This document shows, in pieces, positions 53,588-61,807 of a stretch of DNA of 64,000 bases (position 1 is its first letter; every line of letters begins with the position of its first letter). Made by a program: the position numbers and the translations under genes. The notes beneath the pieces were generated by a model that saw only the letters and a list, made by a program, of their open reading frames with translations, was not told the origin of the DNA and made no database searches. Origin of the DNA: an uncultured Rhizobiaceae bacterium (lineage in GTDB: Bacteria > Pseudomonadota > Alphaproteobacteria > Rhizobiales > Rhizobiaceae); the NCBI GenBank assembly GCA_951813045.1, contig CATOTF010000002.1, forward strand, positions 3,658,001-3,722,000, in the 5' to 3' direction.

Positions 53588-54886
53588 TTATTTCTTGATC
53601 CAGCTCGGAATTTCAAACTTGGTCGTGGCGTATTCGAAAGGATAAACCACACCGACAGACCCGTCTTCTTTCCATTGGACCACAACCATCGAAGGCTGCG
53701 CGTCGTCGTATGGTGCGGAAAGGTCAAAGCGCGCATTGTGAGGATAGGTACGTTTGGTAACTTCCTCCACTTCGTCCTTGCCCCAGAAGCCGTAACGGAG
53801 CCACAGCTTACCGTCGAGTTCCAGTTTCAGGTCCTGCTTTTCCATGGCCGCTGACCATTTTTTCGCGTCTTTGAAACCACCGGCTTCTTCTGCCGCAGCC
53901 ATAGCCTGGGTCAAACCATAATAGGCGTTGAAACCGTTGAAGTGTGGAATGACCGGGCGGGACTTATATTTAGCCTGATAGCGCTCGACGAACGCCTGGC
54001 TGGTCGGGTCCAGCTTGAAACCAACAGACGGCAAGGGTGAAAGTGTGGAAATACCACCACCGGCACCACCCGTGTCTTCCCAATATTCCATGCCGAGCGC
54101 GGAAACATTCACGCCGGTCATCGGCATTGGAACCTGTAATTTCACATATTGCGAGGAGATCACCTGACTGTTCACCGAACTCACCTGATAGATGAAATCA
54201 GCACCGGTCGCCTGTGCTTTTGCAAAGATCGGCGCGAAATCAACGGTGCCCACATCATAGATAATCGTCTCTTTCACTTCGATACCAGCAACCGGTGAAA
54301 TAGCTTCCGTGACAAGGCCGGTAATCGCCTGACCGAACCCTGTGTCTTCCGCCAGAATAACAACGGAATTCCAACCCATCTGTTTTTTCAAAACGTCAGC
54401 ACCGAAATTGATGTAGAGCGTTGCCAGCGCTTCATCGGACGCGATATTCATGAAGTAAGGCGCCATGACTTCCGGGTCCTGCACCACCATATCGATGATG
54501 CTGATCGAACTTGTCCATGTGTCCAGCGTTGGTATCTGGAATTCCTGCATACGCGGTATCCACCCAAGGCTCACATCATCAATGGAACCCGAAATGATGA
54601 AATCCACCTCTTCGGTTTCCGCCAGATATTCATAGGCCTTGATGCCTTCGGTGACATCTTCCTGGGTATCGGCCGTTACCAGCTTGATCTTCTCTCCCAG
54701 CACGCCGCCCTTGGCGTTGAGTTCCTCAATCGCCATCTCGGCCCCGCGCAAGGTGGACAGGCCGGTGTCCGACGACAGCGAACCGATAAATCCGACTTTG
54801 ATTTCCGCATAAGCTGCGGTTGCGAAACTTGCAGCGCTGATGACGCCGGCGGCGGTCACTGCTTTTAAAATCTTACCAAACTTCAT
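53588..54886 (-). CDS. Liv/amide-type ABC substrate-binding protein of the BMC locus
   Basis: 432 residues from the ATG at 54886 (MKFGKILKAVTAAGVISAAS), preceded by GGAGGAATATAC. A Sec signal ends at AAYA. The mature part (KVGFIGSLSSDTGLSTLRGA, AIEELNAKGGVLGEKI) is a Peripla_BP_6 protein closer to amide/aromatic-acid than to leucine binders. A perfect 17-base palindrome lies 60 bases upstream. The importer probably supplies the substrate of the microcompartment pathway (inference from position and the shared operator). Confidence 0.87.
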   Translation of the reverse strand: MKFGKILKAVTAAGVISAASFATAAYAEIKVGFIGSLSSDTGLSTLRGAEMAIEELNAKGGVLGEKIKLVTADTQEDVTEGIKAYEYLAETEEVDFIISGSIDDVSLGWIPRMQEFQIPTLDTWTSSISIIDMVVQDPEVMAPYFMNIASDEALATLYINFGADVLKKQMGWNSVVILAEDTGFGQAITGLVTEAISPVAGIEVKETIIYDVGTVDFAPIFAKAQATGADFIYQVSSVNSQVISSQYVKLQVPMPMTGVNVSALGMEYWEDTGGAGGGISTLSPLPSVGFKLDPTSQAFVERYQAKYKSRPVIPHFNGFNAYYGLTQAMAAAEEAGGFKDAKKWSAAMEKQDLKLELDGKLWLRYGFWGKDEVEEVTKRTYPHNARFDLSAPYDDAQPSMVVVQWKEDGSVGVVYPFEYATTKFEIPSWIKK

Positions 54887-54945
54887 GTATATTCCTCCAC
54901 GATACCACAAAGGCCGTTGGAGCATCCTCCCGACACTTCAGCTCT

Positions 54946-54962
54946 TTGTATACAGTATACAA
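54946..54962. promoter_or_regulatory. Palindromic operator TTGTATACAGTATACAA before the importer
   Basis: A perfect inverted repeat (8-base arms, single central A) in the 129-base gap between the RidA gene and the binding-protein gene. The form resembles GntR/FadR-C-type operators. A 15/17 copy lies between the glutamine-synthetase-like and flavoprotein genes. No GntR gene is in the window. Confidence 0.75.
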
Positions 54963-55015
54963 TTGACGACAGACGGGCTTAGGTCAATTGCTTTTTGAAG
55001 AAAGTCCTGAGCAGC

Positions 55016-55420
55016 TTAATAGGCGATGGTACCGTTTTCGTCATGGATAATCGCGTCCACGTCGATTTCCACCATCATACCCGGTTGTGTCAGCTCCGCC
55101 TGAACACCGGTCAGAACCGGCTCAATGCCTTTGAAAACTTCCCCATGGGCTTTTACAAATCCACCCGCTTTGGACAAATCTGTCAGATAAGCGCGGGTGC
55201 GCATGACGTGGCTGAGGTTCGCACCAACTTCGCGAAGTGCATCTTCGATGCGTTTTAGAATGTAGATCGACTGGGCATAGGTATCCCCCGGTGCGTGGAG
55301 TTTACCGCTCGGCTCAATCGCCGTTGTTCCCGCCACATATACAAAGGGTCCAACCCGTTTGGCGCGGGAATAGCTGCCCACTTCTTCAAACCGGCCACCA
55401 CCTTTGTGTTTGATAATCAT
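55016..55420 (-). CDS. RidA-family (enamine/imine deaminase-like) protein
   Basis: 134 residues of the YjgF/RidA fold: SYSRAKRVGPFVYVAGTTA at the start and MVEIDVDAII at the end. The Arg that binds the substrate carboxylate in RidA would be in MRTRAYLTDL (Arg-x-Tyr-Leu). It is the last gene of the BMC operon, overlapping the dehydrogenase gene by four bases. RidA-like proteins clear reactive enamine/imine products, which would fit an amine oxidase step nearby. Confidence 0.85.
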   Translation of the reverse strand: MIIKHKGGGRFEEVGSYSRAKRVGPFVYVAGTTAIEPSGKLHAPGDTYAQSIYILKRIEDALREVGANLSHVMRTRAYLTDLSKAGGFVKAHGEVFKGIEPVLTGVQAELTQPGMMVEIDVDAIIHDENGTIAY

Positions 55421-56604
55421 GAATTCATTCCAAGGCGTTTGCGGATTGCATCAGCGGCTGTGTTGAGCGCCTGTTGTTCGTCATCCGTCAGGCGCAATTC
55501 TTCCACGGAAATCATGCCAGATCGGCCAAGATGGGCGGGCACACCCAGAACTACGTCAGAAATTCCGTATTCCCCTTCGAGCATTACCGAGACCGGTATT
55601 GGGCCGCTGCGCGCACCGCGAATATGATCTATCAATTCAATCGTTGAATGGGCTGGCGCAATTGTGGCGGAGCCCGATTTTTTCAACGCGACCACCTGTC
55701 CGCCGCCGGTCACAGCATCTTTGACACAGGCATCAATCTGTTCTTGCGAAAGAAACTTATCGAGCCCGCGGCCTTTGATCTTTGCCAGTGAGGTAATCGG
55801 GGCCATTTCTTCACCGTGACTTCCAAGGGTGATGGCCTGAACATCGGCAGGTGTTACTCCTGCTGCCATGGCAAGGGCGTTTCTGAACCGGCTGGAATCC
55901 AAGGTGCCCGCCATGCCGAGCACCCGCTCGCGGGGGAAACCGGTCGCCCGCAACATTTCCACCGTCATTTCATCCAGCGGATTGGTGACGACGATAACGA
56001 TGGCTTCCGGTGCGCCTGTTCGAATAGCTTCGGCAGCAGAGCGAATAACACGGGCATTTGTTTCTATAAGATCAGCCCGGGTCATCCCCGGCGAACGGGC
56101 ACGTCCCGCCGTAACGACAATCACATCGGCACCCGACACCATCGCCAGATTTTCTCCACCGATGCAACGTGCTTTCGTTCCGGTAATGCCGCCTGTGTGA
56201 TTGAGATCAAGGGCGGTTGCGGCGGCAAGGCCCGGTGCTATATCGATTAAAGCTATCTCATCGGCCATGTCGGCCATCGCTGCAAGGTGAGCGATATTAC
56301 CCCCCACGCCGCCAGCCCCAATAAGCGCGATTTTTGAAAACCGACGCGCTTTCGCTTTTACGTTACGTGCCGGTGCCACCCATTTCGCACTACGACGGTA
56401 AAGACCGCGGCGCATGAATGTATTGCCGTCACTACCGACGGGTGCCGCTTTTTCCAACGGGCCATCGACCAGACGGATACCAATTCGCGCCGCCGTTTCC
56501 CGCGCCACATCGGTCACGATATCACCGGGCAGAATTTCAAAGACGATGCGGCCGCGCTGTCGGGCGTCTTCGATCAGTTCTGAACCGACAACCCGACCGG
56601 ACAT
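55417..56604 (-). CDS. Malate/lactate-dehydrogenase-like protein with BMC-type N-terminal module
   Basis: 395 residues. The C-terminal ~310 residues are an LDH/MDH-family dehydrogenase: Rossmann motif ALIGAGGVGGNIAHL, DLNHTGG, TAGRARSPGMTR, VVTNPLDEMT and the active-site region TLGSHGEEMAP with the catalytic His. The N-terminal ~90 residues are extra. VVGSELIEDARQRGR, then ILPGDIVTDVARETAARIG, resembles the short G-x-I-V-T-x-x-A-x-x-x-A module seen at one end of several microcompartment enzymes (EutQ- and PduO-type), followed by a basic linker. This may anchor or target the enzyme to the shell (inference). Its position in the BMC operon suggests NADH/NAD recycling inside the compartment. Confidence 0.78.
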   Translation of the reverse strand: MSGRVVGSELIEDARQRGRIVFEILPGDIVTDVARETAARIGIRLVDGPLEKAAPVGSDGNTFMRRGLYRRSAKWVAPARNVKAKARRFSKIALIGAGGVGGNIAHLAAMADMADEIALIDIAPGLAAATALDLNHTGGITGTKARCIGGENLAMVSGADVIVVTAGRARSPGMTRADLIETNARVIRSAAEAIRTGAPEAIVIVVTNPLDEMTVEMLRATGFPRERVLGMAGTLDSSRFRNALAMAAGVTPADVQAITLGSHGEEMAPITSLAKIKGRGLDKFLSQEQIDACVKDAVTGGGQVVALKKSGSATIAPAHSTIELIDHIRGARSGPIPVSVMLEGEYGISDVVLGVPAHLGRSGMISVEELRLTDDEQQALNTAADAIRKRLGMNS

Positions 56605-57227
56605 TATTCAGACTTCCCGTCAACCGCCTCAATCGCACTGATCGCGGCATCAACGGCGGTCTTCACGGAATTTTCGGAACCGGAAACAAACAGGCGACCA
56701 AAACGACCAACGGCCCGGATTTCAACCATATCGATTTCAGCCGATTTTTCCGCTTCATTGGCGGCAATCGAGATATAGGCGGCGGGCGCGCATTCGACAA
56801 TGCCGAGCGTTTGGCCCGGCACAAGTAAGGAGCCTTTGCGCCATTTGTTCAGCAATTGCGCCTGATAGGGTTCGACCGACGTAATAATCTGCGTCGACGT
56901 AATTGATGGTTTGATGCGGTCGCCCATGCTCTGGCCAAGTTCGGACAGAATCGCCTCACGCGCCATGGTCACTTCCGCATTGGATTGGGACCTTAGAATA
57001 AAAAAACCGAATTCCCGTTCCACCAATTGGGACGTCGCTTCAACTGCGGACGCCTTCAACGCCCGGTCTATCAGGCCGAATACGCCATTACCCGGTGCCA
57101 ATTCACCGATCAAAACCGTGTCGCCTGAAAGCGGCACGGAACCTTGTACAGTTGCGCCATTATAGGCGGCAAATTTTGGTTGCAGATTATCGATCTGCAT
57201 CAGGGCGCGGATGGTGATGTCGCTCAT
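56604..57227 (-). CDS. BMC-T shell protein (tandem BMC domains)
   Basis: 207 residues, the length of a tandem-domain trimer-forming shell protein. MQIDNLQPKFAAYNG and VEREFGFFILRS mark the first domain; SVEPYQAQLLNKWRKGS and EIRAVGRFGRLFVSGSENSV the second. The sequence resembles the BMC-T of Rhodococcus/Mycobacterium-type (RMM) microcompartments. No Cys is present, so it has no Fe-S site at the pore. It overlaps both neighbouring genes, consistent with stoichiometric co-expression. Confidence 0.88.
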   Translation of the reverse strand: MSDITIRALMQIDNLQPKFAAYNGATVQGSVPLSGDTVLIGELAPGNGVFGLIDRALKASAVEATSQLVEREFGFFILRSQSNAEVTMAREAILSELGQSMGDRIKPSITSTQIITSVEPYQAQLLNKWRKGSLLVPGQTLGIVECAPAAYISIAANEAEKSAEIDMVEIRAVGRFGRLFVSGSENSVKTAVDAAISAIEAVDGKSE

Positions 57228-58603
57228 GCGCCATACTCCTCGTAAATGTCGCGCCAGGGTCGGTTACCGTAGGCAACGCGTTTGATATTAATGAGATGAA
57301 GCGCGGTTACATTGTCGGACGTGATTGACCCGGACCATGTGCCCGTGCCCAACATGAAGGAGGGTTCAAGGTCGGTCGCATAACCCGCACCGCCATGAAT
57401 GGCTGGAACGTTGACGAGGACACGGCCAGTTGGAATCGAGGCAAATTGCGCGATAATTTCGGGGTCATTTGAATGGACAACCGACGAATGCCCCCACCCT
57501 TCAAACTTCGCGATAGTGTGGGCGAGTTCAATTCCGTGGTCGGAGTTACGCGCTTCAAAAAATGCCAGAACCGGGTTGAGCTTCTCCGCCGTTAATGGTC
57601 GATGCCAACCGATTTGCGATTCCTCACTGACCAGACATTTGGTGCGCGGCGGCAATGAAAATCCGGCAAGCTCCGCCAGCCGTTCCGGCGACTGCCCGAC
57701 ACGCGCCGGGTTCATTGCCTGCTTACCCGTAAAGATGACATCGGCAAGACGGTCAGCTTCCTGGGTCGAGCAAAAATAAGCGCCCTGAAGTTTTAATTCA
57801 TGGCGCAGGTCACGGGCAATTTCCGGGTCGGCAATAACCGACTGTTCGGAGACGCAGGCTGTTCCATAATCAAACGCTTTGGAAGCAACAATTTGCGCGG
57901 CAACTTCATCCAGTTCCCCCGCCATTGATTTATGGACGTAACAGGGGACATTACCGGCCCCCACCGCCAGCGTCGGTTTGCCGCTTGAATAGGCCGCCTT
58001 CACCATGGCTGGGCCACCGGTTGCCATGACGACAGACGTGCGGCGATGGCTCATGAGTTCGGCTGTACCCTGTATCGTCACCTGTTCAAGACATTGAATG
58101 AGCCCTTTGGGCGCACCCATTTGCTCGGCAACCGATGACATAATACGCACCGCTTCCATCCCGACTTTCAGGCCTCGCGGGTGGGGTGCGCATACAATCG
58201 CATTGCCCGCTTTAACCGCAGACAGGACTTTGAAGATAACCGTTGATGTTGGATTGGTGACGGGTATCAGCGCCGCAACCACGCCCATGGGTTCGCCAAA
58301 GGCTGCAATCTTGGTGGCATCATCACGCCAGAGCGTGCCGAGCGTGGTGACATCCCGCAACCAGTCGGCAGTGCCCCGGGCATTCATCAGGTTTTTTACG
58401 CGCTTGTTTTCCGCGTTACCGTAGCCGGTCTCTTCGACCGCCATACGGCCAAGTCTCGCAGCCTCCGGTTCAATCGCATCGGCCATTGCTTGCACGATAG
58501 CATCCACATGCGCCGGATCGGTGTCCAGGAAATTCTGATAGGCGGTGAAAGCACTTTCAGCGCAGCGACGGGCGGCGGCGATCGATTGTAAATCAGCGTC
58601 CAT
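57224..58603 (-). CDS. Acylating-type (CoA-dependent) aldehyde dehydrogenase of the microcompartment
   Basis: 459 residues of the EutE/PduP/AdhE-N class: IPVTNPTSTVIFKVLSA near residue 113, PTLAVGAGNVPCYVH and the catalytic Cys250 in DYGTACVSEQSV. The Glu general base of hydrolytic ALDHs is not seen at the usual place, as expected for acylating enzymes. It would convert an aldehyde plus CoA and NAD to acyl-CoA and NADH. There is no obvious N- or C-terminal encapsulation peptide. As the core aldehyde enzyme of the operon it defines the locus as a metabolosome rather than a carboxysome. Confidence 0.86.
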   Translation of the reverse strand: MDADLQSIAAARRCAESAFTAYQNFLDTDPAHVDAIVQAMADAIEPEAARLGRMAVEETGYGNAENKRVKNLMNARGTADWLRDVTTLGTLWRDDATKIAAFGEPMGVVAALIPVTNPTSTVIFKVLSAVKAGNAIVCAPHPRGLKVGMEAVRIMSSVAEQMGAPKGLIQCLEQVTIQGTAELMSHRRTSVVMATGGPAMVKAAYSSGKPTLAVGAGNVPCYVHKSMAGELDEVAAQIVASKAFDYGTACVSEQSVIADPEIARDLRHELKLQGAYFCSTQEADRLADVIFTGKQAMNPARVGQSPERLAELAGFSLPPRTKCLVSEESQIGWHRPLTAEKLNPVLAFFEARNSDHGIELAHTIAKFEGWGHSSVVHSNDPEIIAQFASIPTGRVLVNVPAIHGGAGYATDLEPSFMLGTGTWSGSITSDNVTALHLINIKRVAYGNRPWRDIYEEYGA

Positions 58604-59793
58604 TATCTCGCCCCCGTCGCGATGGCATCCATCGTTGCCCGTGCGCCATCGATATCCATTTCACGCACACCAATCGTATCGAGCCTGCGCCCGGCGGATG
58701 CCACATCTGCCCCCAAAATGGTTGACGCCAACGTCACCATAGAACGGGTTACGGGAACGTCGACCTCTGCCAGCTCAGCGCCAGAAATAAGCGGCACCAA
58801 AGAACCAACAACTCCATCACGCAAAAGAGCCTTGGCGTCATCAGCGCCTGGAATTGGTCGGCGGCCTTCCCCTTTAAGCGCGCCCGCGTGGGCTTCTATC
58901 CATTGATCAGCGGATGGAAGGTCGCGCACCCCGAACTTTCGGGCAACTGCGTGTCGTTCCGATGCGAGGCTCTCGATCAGGGTTTTCTGCTCCGGCCCAA
59001 TCAGGCTGGCGAACGACTGATTTTCAGGCAATGGCTCGCCTCCCATGGGGATAGCAATTGCGCCGGAACCAAGGGCGGCGCCACCCATAAGCAATGCCGG
59101 AAATTCAACAAGCGCTGACCCGTCCGCAAAGCCGGACGCAAGCACACTGTCCCGCACGATCAGATTGGGCAGAAACCGTTTGATACCTTCAATAACATCA
59201 GTGCGCCCGCGTGGCAGCGTGGCGGCGGGGGATGACGACCCGTCAGTCAAATGTAAGACCGCGCCTTCCGCTTCAAACCAATAGGGTGCAAGCTGCGCCT
59301 CAACAATCGTCACTTCAGCGGTACAACCGCCAATACGCAACGCCCATGCCGTTTCCAGCGCCCCTAAAGATCGACCGGGGCACAACACCAGAACCTGACC
59401 GTCTTTAAGATGGTCCGCCAAAACCATTGCGTAGGTTCGCTGTTTATGAACCGGGCCCGTCAGAAAAATAACTTCGGCATCACCGACGGCTGAATCCAGT
59501 TCAGCGGTAAGTTGAACCGACGGCGCGTCGCTCCTGTCCACCTGATAAGAACCGACCGGCCCGGCCCCACGCAACACAATTCCTGATGCGCTACGAAGTG
59601 CTTCCAACTCGCGACCGTAGGCGGAGAACAAGGTCACATCAGCCCCTTGCGCCAGACACAAAGCCGCGAACAGTCGCGCATCATCGCCACCACCCAAGAC
59701 GGCGACGCGCTCATATTGCTTCTTCGACACGCCTGCGCCCCGGGTGGTTTTTCCCGCGGCAGCTTGCGCAAATTCAGCGAAGTTAGAACTCAT
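58603..59793 (-). CDS. Opine/octopine-dehydrogenase-like NAD(P)-binding protein
   Basis: 396 residues. A ~25-residue N-terminal extension (MSSNFAEFAQAAAGKTTRG) precedes the Rossmann start VAVLGGGDDARLFAALCLAQG. PVHKQRTYAMVLADHLK and LCPGRSLGALETAW are typical of the NAD/NADP octopine/nopaline dehydrogenase group, with a helical C-terminal domain (~190-396). The extension could be an amphipathic encapsulation peptide (NFAEFAQAAAG). Opine dehydrogenases condense an amino acid or amine with an oxo acid, or run in reverse; the substrate here is unknown. It overlaps the ALDH start (TAATG). Confidence 0.72.
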   Translation of the reverse strand: MSSNFAEFAQAAAGKTTRGAGVSKKQYERVAVLGGGDDARLFAALCLAQGADVTLFSAYGRELEALRSASGIVLRGAGPVGSYQVDRSDAPSVQLTAELDSAVGDAEVIFLTGPVHKQRTYAMVLADHLKDGQVLVLCPGRSLGALETAWALRIGGCTAEVTIVEAQLAPYWFEAEGAVLHLTDGSSSPAATLPRGRTDVIEGIKRFLPNLIVRDSVLASGFADGSALVEFPALLMGGAALGSGAIAIPMGGEPLPENQSFASLIGPEQKTLIESLASERHAVARKFGVRDLPSADQWIEAHAGALKGEGRRPIPGADDAKALLRDGVVGSLVPLISGAELAEVDVPVTRSMVTLASTILGADVASAGRRLDTIGVREMDIDGARATMDAIATGAR

Positions 59794-59820
59794 CTTCTTG
59801 GCCTCAATTGCCGCTTACAC

Positions 59821-60117
59821 TTAACCGGCGACGCCTTCGATAATCGCTTCAAGCTCATCGTGTGGGCGGGCAATCACGTGGACGGACACCACATCGCCAA
59901 CCTTGTTGGCAGCCGTTGCACCCGCATCGGTCGCCGCTTTCACGGCCCCAACTTCACCGCGCACAAGCGTCGCGACCAGGCCGCCGCCTGCCTGATGTTG
60001 ACCAACAAGTGTTACACTTGCCGCCTTTAACATCGCGTCCGCTGCTTCAATTGAAGCGACAAGTCCACGGGTTTCAATCATGCCGAGGGCGGTTTGCCCC
60101 GCTGCTGGTTTTGCCAT
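59821..60117 (-). CDS. BMC-H shell protein (PduA/CcmK-type hexamer)
   Basis: 98 residues with a single BMC domain: [24 protein letters not shown], quoted in part, and [14 protein letters not shown], ending [15 protein letters not shown]. The pore loop after [11 protein letters not shown] is of the usual form. An N-terminal MAKPAAGQT precedes the domain. It is the only hexamer-type shell gene seen, so it is likely the main facet protein. Confidence 0.92.
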   Translation of the reverse strand: MAKPAAGQTALGMIETRGLVASIEAADAMLKAASVTLVGQHQAGGGLVATLVRGEVGAVKAATDAGATAANKVGDVVSVHVIARPHDELEAIIEGVAG

Positions 60118-60143
60118 TTTAATTCTCCTAAACGGGTTATAAT

Positions 60144-60410
60144 TTAACGGGTTTCAATTTGATCAACGATTGCCGTAATGGCCGCATCAACCGGGGCACC
60201 AGACGTCGTGCCGGGCAGGCGTGCCGCTGATCCAAAGACCAACAGCACTTTTTCTCCAGTACCGGCACCCACGGTATCAACCGCAACCACAGCAGGTTCC
60301 AGCACCTTGTCAGCGCCATCAATAATGTCGCAGATGAGGAGTTTATACCCCGACAATTGCGCATCCTTAGCGGTTGCTGTGACGGTTCCGATGACCTTTG
60401 CGAGTTTCAT
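60144..60410 (-). CDS. BMC-P shell protein (EutN/CcmL-type pentamer)
   Basis: 88 residues. [30 protein letters not shown] and [22 protein letters not shown] are the standard blocks of vertex pentamers (each quoted in part as a locator). Its ATG overlaps the stop of the glutamine-synthetase-like gene by one base. With BMC-H and BMC-T all three shell types are present, which suffices for a closed compartment. Confidence 0.92.
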   Translation of the reverse strand: MKLAKVIGTVTATAKDAQLSGYKLLICDIIDGADKVLEPAVVAVDTVGAGTGEKVLLVFGSAARLPGTTSGAPVDAAITAIVDQIETR

Positions 60411-61717
60411 CAGAAGTTGCTCAGATATCTGTCGCGCTCAAGCGAGGTGATTTGTGAATTGATGTGCTCGTTGTAGAACTCCAGTTCCCGCTCGCACATT
60501 TGCAAATACAACTCCCATTGGGTTTCCCCCATGACATCTTTTAGCCAGTCAGACCCGCGGGCCAGTTCAATGGCTGTGCCGAGGTCCATGGGTATCGGGG
60601 CGGCATCGGCATCCTCATAGGCATTGCCTTCGCACATGGCGGAAGGTTCAATGCCCTGTTCAATACCATCCAGTCCCGCCGCAATATCGGACGCCAGCAA
60701 CAGATACGGGTTGCAGTCAGCACCTGCATCGCGCTTTTCAACACGTACCGCACTATCGTTGCCTTCAAGAACGCGAAGACCAACCGTGCGGTTATCGATG
60801 CCCCATGCCGTGTTGATCGGGCAGAACGTATAAGGCTGACGACGGCGATAACCGTTGACGGTTGCCGAACCGCACACCGCAGCTTCCGCCATACGGCCCT
60901 GCATGCCGCCGAGGAACTGACGGCCCAGATCACTCAATTTCCCGCCATTGGAAAAGACATTCTTGCCATCTTTCCAAAGGGAATAATGGGTGTGGAAACC
61001 ATTGCCGGATTGTTCAAAGAACGGCTTGGCCATGAAGGTCGCTTTATACCCGTGGGCACCGGCAAGCTGTTTGACCAGCGTGCGGAACATGACCACACGG
61101 TCCGCCGCCAGCATGGCTTCGGCGTAACGAATGTTCACCTCAACCTGACCGGGCGCATATTCCGGGTTGGATTGTTCGATGGGGATACCGCATTCATTAA
61201 TCTGGCTGCGGATGGGTCCAAGCACGTGTTCCAACTCGGCGGCTCGCTCAAGGCCGTATACCTGAATGCCTTGATCTTTTGGCTCCATGGTTTCCGGGTC
61301 AAGCAGATAGAATTCCAACTCCGTCCCGACCTGCACTTCATAGCGCATTTTTTCCGCACGTTCGATCTGGCGCAGCAAGACATTGCGCGGGTCGACGGGG
61401 AGCGGCTTGTGGTCTTTCCCTTCGGCACGGCCAAAGGCCATCGCCACACCCGGCTCCCAAGGCAGGGCCACCGGTTTTGTTGTCGGAAACAGGTGCATGT
61501 CCGGGTAGCCATTGTCGAAATTGACATAGGGCGTGTCCCAAACGTCGCATGTCATATCGATGGCGAATAGCGCAATCGAAAGGGCATTGCCCTCATTACA
61601 TATCGTATCCCAATGGCTTTCTGGTATGCGTTTACCCCGCATGATCCCGTTTACATCGCCCAGCCCCAGAACAACCGTATGGGTTCCTTCAGGTAGTGAA
61701 AAATCTTCTTTCGGCAC
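60410..61717 (-). CDS. Glutamine-synthetase-family ligase (gamma-glutamyl-amine ligase type)
   Basis: 435 residues from a GTG at 61717 with GGAGG 6 bases upstream. GTELEFYLLDPE and NPEYAPGQVEVNIRYAEAM carry the metal Glu residues; NGFHTHYSLWKDGKNVF the substrate His; RRRQPYTFCPINTAWG and DNRTVGLRVLEG the ATP site. It lacks the regulatory adenylylation loop of GlnA and belongs to the PuuA/IpuC-like branch, which joins glutamate to an amine as a gamma-glutamyl amide (family knowledge). It is the first gene of the BMC operon and divergent from the flavoprotein gene, with a tandem operator between them. Confidence 0.82.
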   Translation of the reverse strand: MPKEDFSLPEGTHTVVLGLGDVNGIMRGKRIPESHWDTICNEGNALSIALFAIDMTCDVWDTPYVNFDNGYPDMHLFPTTKPVALPWEPGVAMAFGRAEGKDHKPLPVDPRNVLLRQIERAEKMRYEVQVGTELEFYLLDPETMEPKDQGIQVYGLERAAELEHVLGPIRSQINECGIPIEQSNPEYAPGQVEVNIRYAEAMLAADRVVMFRTLVKQLAGAHGYKATFMAKPFFEQSGNGFHTHYSLWKDGKNVFSNGGKLSDLGRQFLGGMQGRMAEAAVCGSATVNGYRRRQPYTFCPINTAWGIDNRTVGLRVLEGNDSAVRVEKRDAGADCNPYLLLASDIAAGLDGIEQGIEPSAMCEGNAYEDADAAPIPMDLGTAIELARGSDWLKDVMGETQWELYLQMCERELEFYNEHINSQITSLERDRYLSNF

Positions 61718-61758
61718 GTCAATCCTCCCGATTACAGTTCTTGCCGTTTCACTGCATT

Positions 61759-61790
61759 CTGTATACAGTATCCAAAAATACAGTATTCGA
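61759..61790. promoter_or_regulatory. Tandem palindromic operator between BMC operon and flavoprotein gene
   Basis: CTGTATACAGTATCCAA (61759-61775) matches the importer operator at 15 of 17 bases, and a second, weaker copy (AAAAATACAGTATTCGA, 11/17) follows in the same phase. The site is centred in the 90-base divergent region and would control both directions. Confidence 0.65.
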
Positions 61791-61807
61791 CAAGGGCAAT
61801 CTTACAC

